Source of the DNA: an uncultured Fretibacterium sp.
Lineage (GTDB): Bacteria; Synergistota; Synergistia; Synergistales; Aminobacteriaceae
Reading direction: 5' to 3'
Assembly (NCBI GenBank): GCA_905373185.1
Contig: CAJPSE010000075.1
Location: forward strand, 1 to 7,480
Length of the DNA: 7,480 bases
The notes under the pieces are model-generated. The model saw nothing but the letters and a program-made list of their open reading frames with translations. It was not told the DNA's origin and ran no database searches. The position numbers were made by a program, and so were the translations under genes. Numbering within the stretch: position 1 is the stretch's first letter; each line of letters begins with the position of its first letter. Below are positions 5,209 through 7,480 of this stretch, one piece after another.

Positions 5209-6668
5209 GGCTGGGCATCGTCCTCCGGGTGCTCTCGCTCATCTCCCTCATCGTCTCCCTCTTCATGATCTTCCCCCTGGCCCTGGCGATCTATGACGGG
5301 GCCGGAGACCGGCTCGCCTTCCTCGCCTCCCTCGCCATCGGCCTGCTGGTCGGCCTCAGCTTCTTTCTGGCCGGAAGGCGCAGGGCCGACTACCAGCAGC
5401 TGGGTATCCACGAGGCCATCGCCGTCGTGGGGTTCTCCTGGATCATTGCCTCGGCCGTCGGGGCCCTGCCCTATTTGTTCTCGGGCGCCACGGCGACCTA
5501 CGCGGACGCCTTCTTCGAGACCATGTCGGGGTTCACCACGACCGGGGCCACCATCCTGGCGGACGTCGAGGGGCTTCCCCGGGGGCTCCTCCTCTGGCGC
5601 AGCCTGACGCACTGGATAGGCGGGATGGGGATCATCGTCCTGAGCCTCGCCGTGCTCCCCTTCCTCGGGGTTGGGGGGATGGAGCTCTACAAGGCGGAGG
5701 TCCCCGGCCCGACGCCCGAGAAGATCACCCCGAGGGTCCAGCAAACGGCCCTCTTCCTTTGGGGCGTCTACGTCCTGCTGACCGTGCTGGAGACGGCCTT
5801 CCTGACCGCCGGAGGGATGGGGTTCTTCGACGCCCTGAACCACAGCTTCTCCACCATCGCCACGGGGGGGTTTTCGACGAAGAACGCCTCGGTGGGGTAT
5901 TTTCGCAGCACCTACATCGAGTGGGTGATCATCGCCTTCATGTTCGTGTCCGGGATCAATTTCTCCCTGCACTTTTTGATGCTCACGGGGCGTTTCCGCG
6001 GCGCCCTCCGGGACGAGGAGCTGCGCGGGTACGCCGTTCTGGCCGTTGCGGCCTCGGTTGCCATCGCGTTCTTTCTGCTTCGCCAGAACTTCTTCGATCG
6101 GGTGGAGCCGGCGTTGCGTACCGCGGCCTTTCACGTCGTGAGCCTGATGACCACCACGGGGTTCGCGACGGCCAACTACGACCTGTGGCCGGAGTTCGCC
6201 CGCCTCCTTCTGCTTCTGCTGATGATCGTCGGGGCCTGTGCGGGCTCCACCGGCGGAGGATGCAAGGTCGTGCGCTTCCTGCTTCTGGGGCGGCAGATCC
6301 GCGCCGAGGTCCGAAGCCTGCTGCATCCCAGGGCGGTCGTCAACACGCGGGTCAACGGACGGGTGGTCTCGATACGGTCCCTGAGTTCTGTCACGGCCTT
6401 CTTCATGCTCTACATCGCCCTCCTGGTACTTTCCACCCTCGTGCTGACCGCTTTTGGACACCCCAGGCTGGACCTCGTGGCCTCCCTGTCCGGGGTCGTC
6501 GCCTGTCTCAGCAATGTGGGGCCGGGGCTTGCCTCGCTGGGGCCGGTGGAGAACTTTTCCTGGCTGCCCGAGGGGGTCAAGTGGATCCTCTCGTTCTGCA
6601 TGCTTGCCGGGCGGCTCGAGCTCTTCGCCGTGATCCTCCTGTTCGTGCCGGGGACCTGGGCACGCTGA
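5205..6668 (+). CDS. trkH: Trk-type K+ transporter membrane subunit TrkH
   Basis: TrkH is the inner-membrane pore subunit for K+ uptake and works with TrkA. The 487-residue product matches family length (about 480). It has the four membrane-pore-membrane repeats of the Trk/Ktr/HKT superfamily. The four filter segments are visible: TTTGAT (111-116), IATGGFST (218-225), TTTGFAT (316-322) and LSNVGPG (435-441), each with its key glycine. The first two helices (about 5-57) form the extra N-terminal hairpin of TrkH proteins. GSTGGGCKVVR (347-357) and GRLELFAV (469-476) are further family landmarks. ATG 5205 overlaps the trkA stop (ATGA) and has GGGGAG 5 bases upstream (5194-5199). Stoichiometric coupling with trkA is expected. 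No clear terminator hairpin follows the stop. Confidence 0.95.
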   Translation: MRLGIVLRVLSLISLIVSLFMIFPLALAIYDGAGDRLAFLASLAIGLLVGLSFFLAGRRRADYQQLGIHEAIAVVGFSWIIASAVGALPYLFSGATATYADAFFETMSGFTTTGATILADVEGLPRGLLLWRSLTHWIGGMGIIVLSLAVLPFLGVGGMELYKAEVPGPTPEKITPRVQQTALFLWGVYVLLTVLETAFLTAGGMGFFDALNHSFSTIATGGFSTKNASVGYFRSTYIEWVIIAFMFVSGINFSLHFLMLTGRFRGALRDEELRGYAVLAVAASVAIAFFLLRQNFFDRVEPALRTAAFHVVSLMTTTGFATANYDLWPEFARLLLLLLMIVGACAGSTGGGCKVVRFLLLGRQIRAEVRSLLHPRAVVNTRVNGRVVSIRSLSSVTAFFMLYIALLVLSTLVLTAFGHPRLDLVASLSGVVACLSNVGPGLASLGPVENFSWLPEGVKWILSFCMLAGRLELFAVILLFVPGTWAR

Positions 6669-6694
6669 GCGTTTCCCAAACTTTCTCCCGCCTC

Positions 6695-6703
6695 TGGTAG
6701 AAT
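6695..6703 (+). promoter_or_regulatory. Candidate extended -10 promoter for the last gene
   Basis: The sequence TGGTAGAAT is TG, one base, then TAGAAT, which is one mismatch from TATAAT. It begins 27 bases after the trkH stop. No good -35 hexamer is present at 16-18 bases. The architecture resembles the proposed promoter at 2928-2936. It would give a leader of about 120 bases before the 6829 gene. Confidence 0.45.
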
Positions 6704-6746
6704 GGGGGGCGTGTCCTGCCAGGGTGCGGGGAGTTGGGGAGGACTT

Positions 6747-6771
6747 TTCGGCCGAACGGCTTTTTGCCGTT
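6747..6771 (+). repeat. Overlapping inverted repeats in the leader of the last gene
   Basis: TTCGGCCGAA (6747-6756) is a perfect 10-base palindrome. Its last two bases are shared with a second inverted repeat, AACGGC (6755-6760) and GCCGTT (6766-6771), around a TTTTT loop. In RNA the two pairings compete for the shared bases. No U-tract follows, so this is not a standard terminator. It sits just before the Shine-Dalgarno of the short leader ORF. Confidence 0.4.
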
Positions 6772-6793
6772 TCCTCGAGAGGTGCTGATTGTT

Positions 6794-6832
6794 ATGATGA
6801 TGGGTTTTGGTAATGGGTCTGATCGTTCATGA
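6794..6832 (+). CDS. 12-codon leader ORF overlapping the downstream start
   Basis: ATG ATG ATG begins a 12-codon ORF, MMMGFGNGSDRS, ending in TGA at 6830-6832. A good Shine-Dalgarno, AGAGGTG (6778-6784), lies 9 bases before the first ATG. The stop overlaps the next gene's ATG (6829-6831) in an ATGA arrangement, as at the trk junctions. The downstream gene has no Shine-Dalgarno of its own, and its frame is closed by TGA at 6820-6822, so ribosomes may reach it by finishing this ORF. I do not recognise the peptide. It may be a pure coupling or regulatory leader, or chance. Confidence 0.45.
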   Translation: MMMGFGNGSDRS

Positions 6833-7440
6833 AGGCTAAAAATCGGAAATCCACCGGGCAGCTTCCACCCGTGGACAAGGGTGTGGAACCGGAGAAGGAT
6901 AGGGATAAGAAGGAGGCGTTCCCCTTTACCTTGAAAAAGATCGGGACCGTGGAACCACCCCGCCCCACGTGCCGGGGCTTTGGGCTGCTGGAGGCCACCT
7001 CTTTCCTGTGCGGCGCGGGCGTCATGGTCCTGGAGATGACGGGCTCGCGCCTCGTCGCGCCCTTTTTTGGGACGTCTCTGATCGTGTGGACGGCCCTCAT
7101 CGGGGTCATCATGGCGAGCCTCTGTGCGGGCAACTGGGCGGGAGGACTCCTGGCGGACCGGCGTCCGGAACGCCGTGTGCTGGCCAAAATCATCCTCCTG
7201 TCCGCTGCCTGCACGGGCTGCCTGGCGTGGGCGGGCAACGCGGTGCTCTCGTTCCTCGGCGGATTGAATCTGAACCTTTACCTGGCCTCGGTCCTCGCGG
7301 CCCTGCTGATCTTCGCCCTCCCGAGCCTGCTCCTGGGCATGGTCTCCCCCTTCGTCGTCCGTCTCGCGATGGATGACGTCGGCACCTCCGGGGGGACGGT
7401 GGGGCGCTTCTCGGCGCTCTCGTCCGCGGGCAGCTCCTGA
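6829..7440 (+). CDS. Membrane domain of a fused MFS/spermidine-synthase-like protein, apparently truncated
   Basis: The 203-residue product starts with about 50 charged residues, then four hydrophobic segments (about 52-69, 83-103, 118-142, 150-172). EMTGSRLVAPFFGTSLIVW (69-87) and the region to LADRRPERR, then LLGMVSPFVVRLA (168-180) and GRFSALSSAGS (192-202), are typical of the N-terminal membrane part of the large fused MFS/spermidine synthase family. In such proteins the last motif (usually like YALSTLGSILGT) is followed by more helices and a methyltransferase-like polyamine synthase domain. Here TGA follows GSS at once, in mid-motif. The protein is therefore probably broken, or the sequence is rearranged at this point. 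Start ATG 6829 is the first available after an in-frame stop, lacks a Shine-Dalgarno, and overlaps a leader ORF. The substrate of these proteins is unsettled and true polyamine synthesis is not assured. Confidence 0.7.
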   Translation: MKAKNRKSTGQLPPVDKGVEPEKDRDKKEAFPFTLKKIGTVEPPRPTCRGFGLLEATSFLCGAGVMVLEMTGSRLVAPFFGTSLIVWTALIGVIMASLCAGNWAGGLLADRRPERRVLAKIILLSAACTGCLAWAGNAVLSFLGGLNLNLYLASVLAALLIFALPSLLLGMVSPFVVRLAMDDVGTSGGTVGRFSALSSAGSS

Positions 7441-7480
7441 GACTTGAAGGCCACGATCATCAGGTTCTGCCGGGACAGCG
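7441..7480 (-). other. Coding-like fragment on the opposite strand at the window edge
   Basis: Read on the minus strand from the right edge, the codons are CTG TCC CGG CAG AAC CTG and so on, giving LSRQNLMIVAFK, with every third base G or C until the junction. None of the plus-strand frames here continues the upstream protein. The peptide loosely recalls the final strand of spermidine-synthase-like domains (pattern R-N-hydrophobic-V-A-x-K), which is a guess from 12 residues. The minus frame then runs on into antisense of the preceding gene, to a stop at 7278-7280. Confidence 0.35.

Noticed and set aside
5004..6461. Long open frame of 485 codons on the minus strand opposite trkA/trkH
   Set aside because: Low-complexity, Gly/Pro/Glu/Asp/Arg-rich translation typical of the antisense of a GC-rich gene. 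The plus strand has clear TrkH filter motifs throughout.
6755..6771. Inverted repeat AACGGC-TTTTT-GCCGTT as an intrinsic terminator for the trk operon
   Set aside because: The stem is only 6 bp, the T run is in the loop and no T-tract follows. It also lies downstream of the proposed next promoter.
6911..6933. AGGAGG at 6911-6916 with TTG at 6931 as the true start of the last gene
   Set aside because: The spacing is 14 bases, too long, and the start is a rare TTG. It stays a weak alternative that would remove 34 charged residues.

Overview
The window is a chromosomal replication-origin region from a GC-rich bacterium. Two origin genes, dnaN (open at the left edge) and dnaA, lie on the minus strand. 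A plus-strand gene group runs the other way: an acyl-ACP thioesterase, trkA, trkH, and then the start of a membrane protein of the spermidine-synthase-like family. High GC at third codon positions, Shine-Dalgarno sites and the protein style suggest a diderm anaerobe. Synergistota is my best guess, but it rests on general impression and no marker here proves it.

Layout, left to right. dnaN (1-1023, minus) encodes the beta sliding clamp and lacks only its C-terminus. The dnaN-dnaA gap (1024-1307) carries several DnaA-box-like sites in one orientation. They point at an AT-rich stretch that begins with a DnaA-trio-like element (1127-1144), so this is the best candidate for the unwinding site. dnaA (1308-2645, minus) is complete and its DNA-contacting residues are intact. 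The dnaA-thioesterase gap (2646-3043) holds two perfect TTATCCACA boxes in inverted orientation, a TATAAT promoter for dnaA overlapping this array, and an extended -10 promoter for the rightward genes. Box clusters on both sides of dnaA fit a bipartite oriC of the Bacillus / Helicobacter kind.

The thioesterase, trkA and trkH are joined by two 4-base ATGA stop/start overlaps and should be one translationally coupled operon. TrkA is the NAD-binding regulatory subunit and TrkH the membrane K+ channel subunit, so together they form a K+ uptake system. The thioesterase works in fatty acid metabolism and its link to K+ uptake is unclear. A new promoter then precedes a leader containing small inverted repeats and a 12-codon ORF, which overlaps the start of the last gene by ATGA.

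The last gene (6829-7440) matches only the N-terminal four-helix part of a fused membrane/spermidine-synthase-like protein and stops abruptly inside a conserved motif. The remaining 40 bases look coding on the opposite strand, so an inversion or chimeric junction near 7435-7440 is likely. I see no tRNA, rRNA, CRISPR array or insertion sequence.
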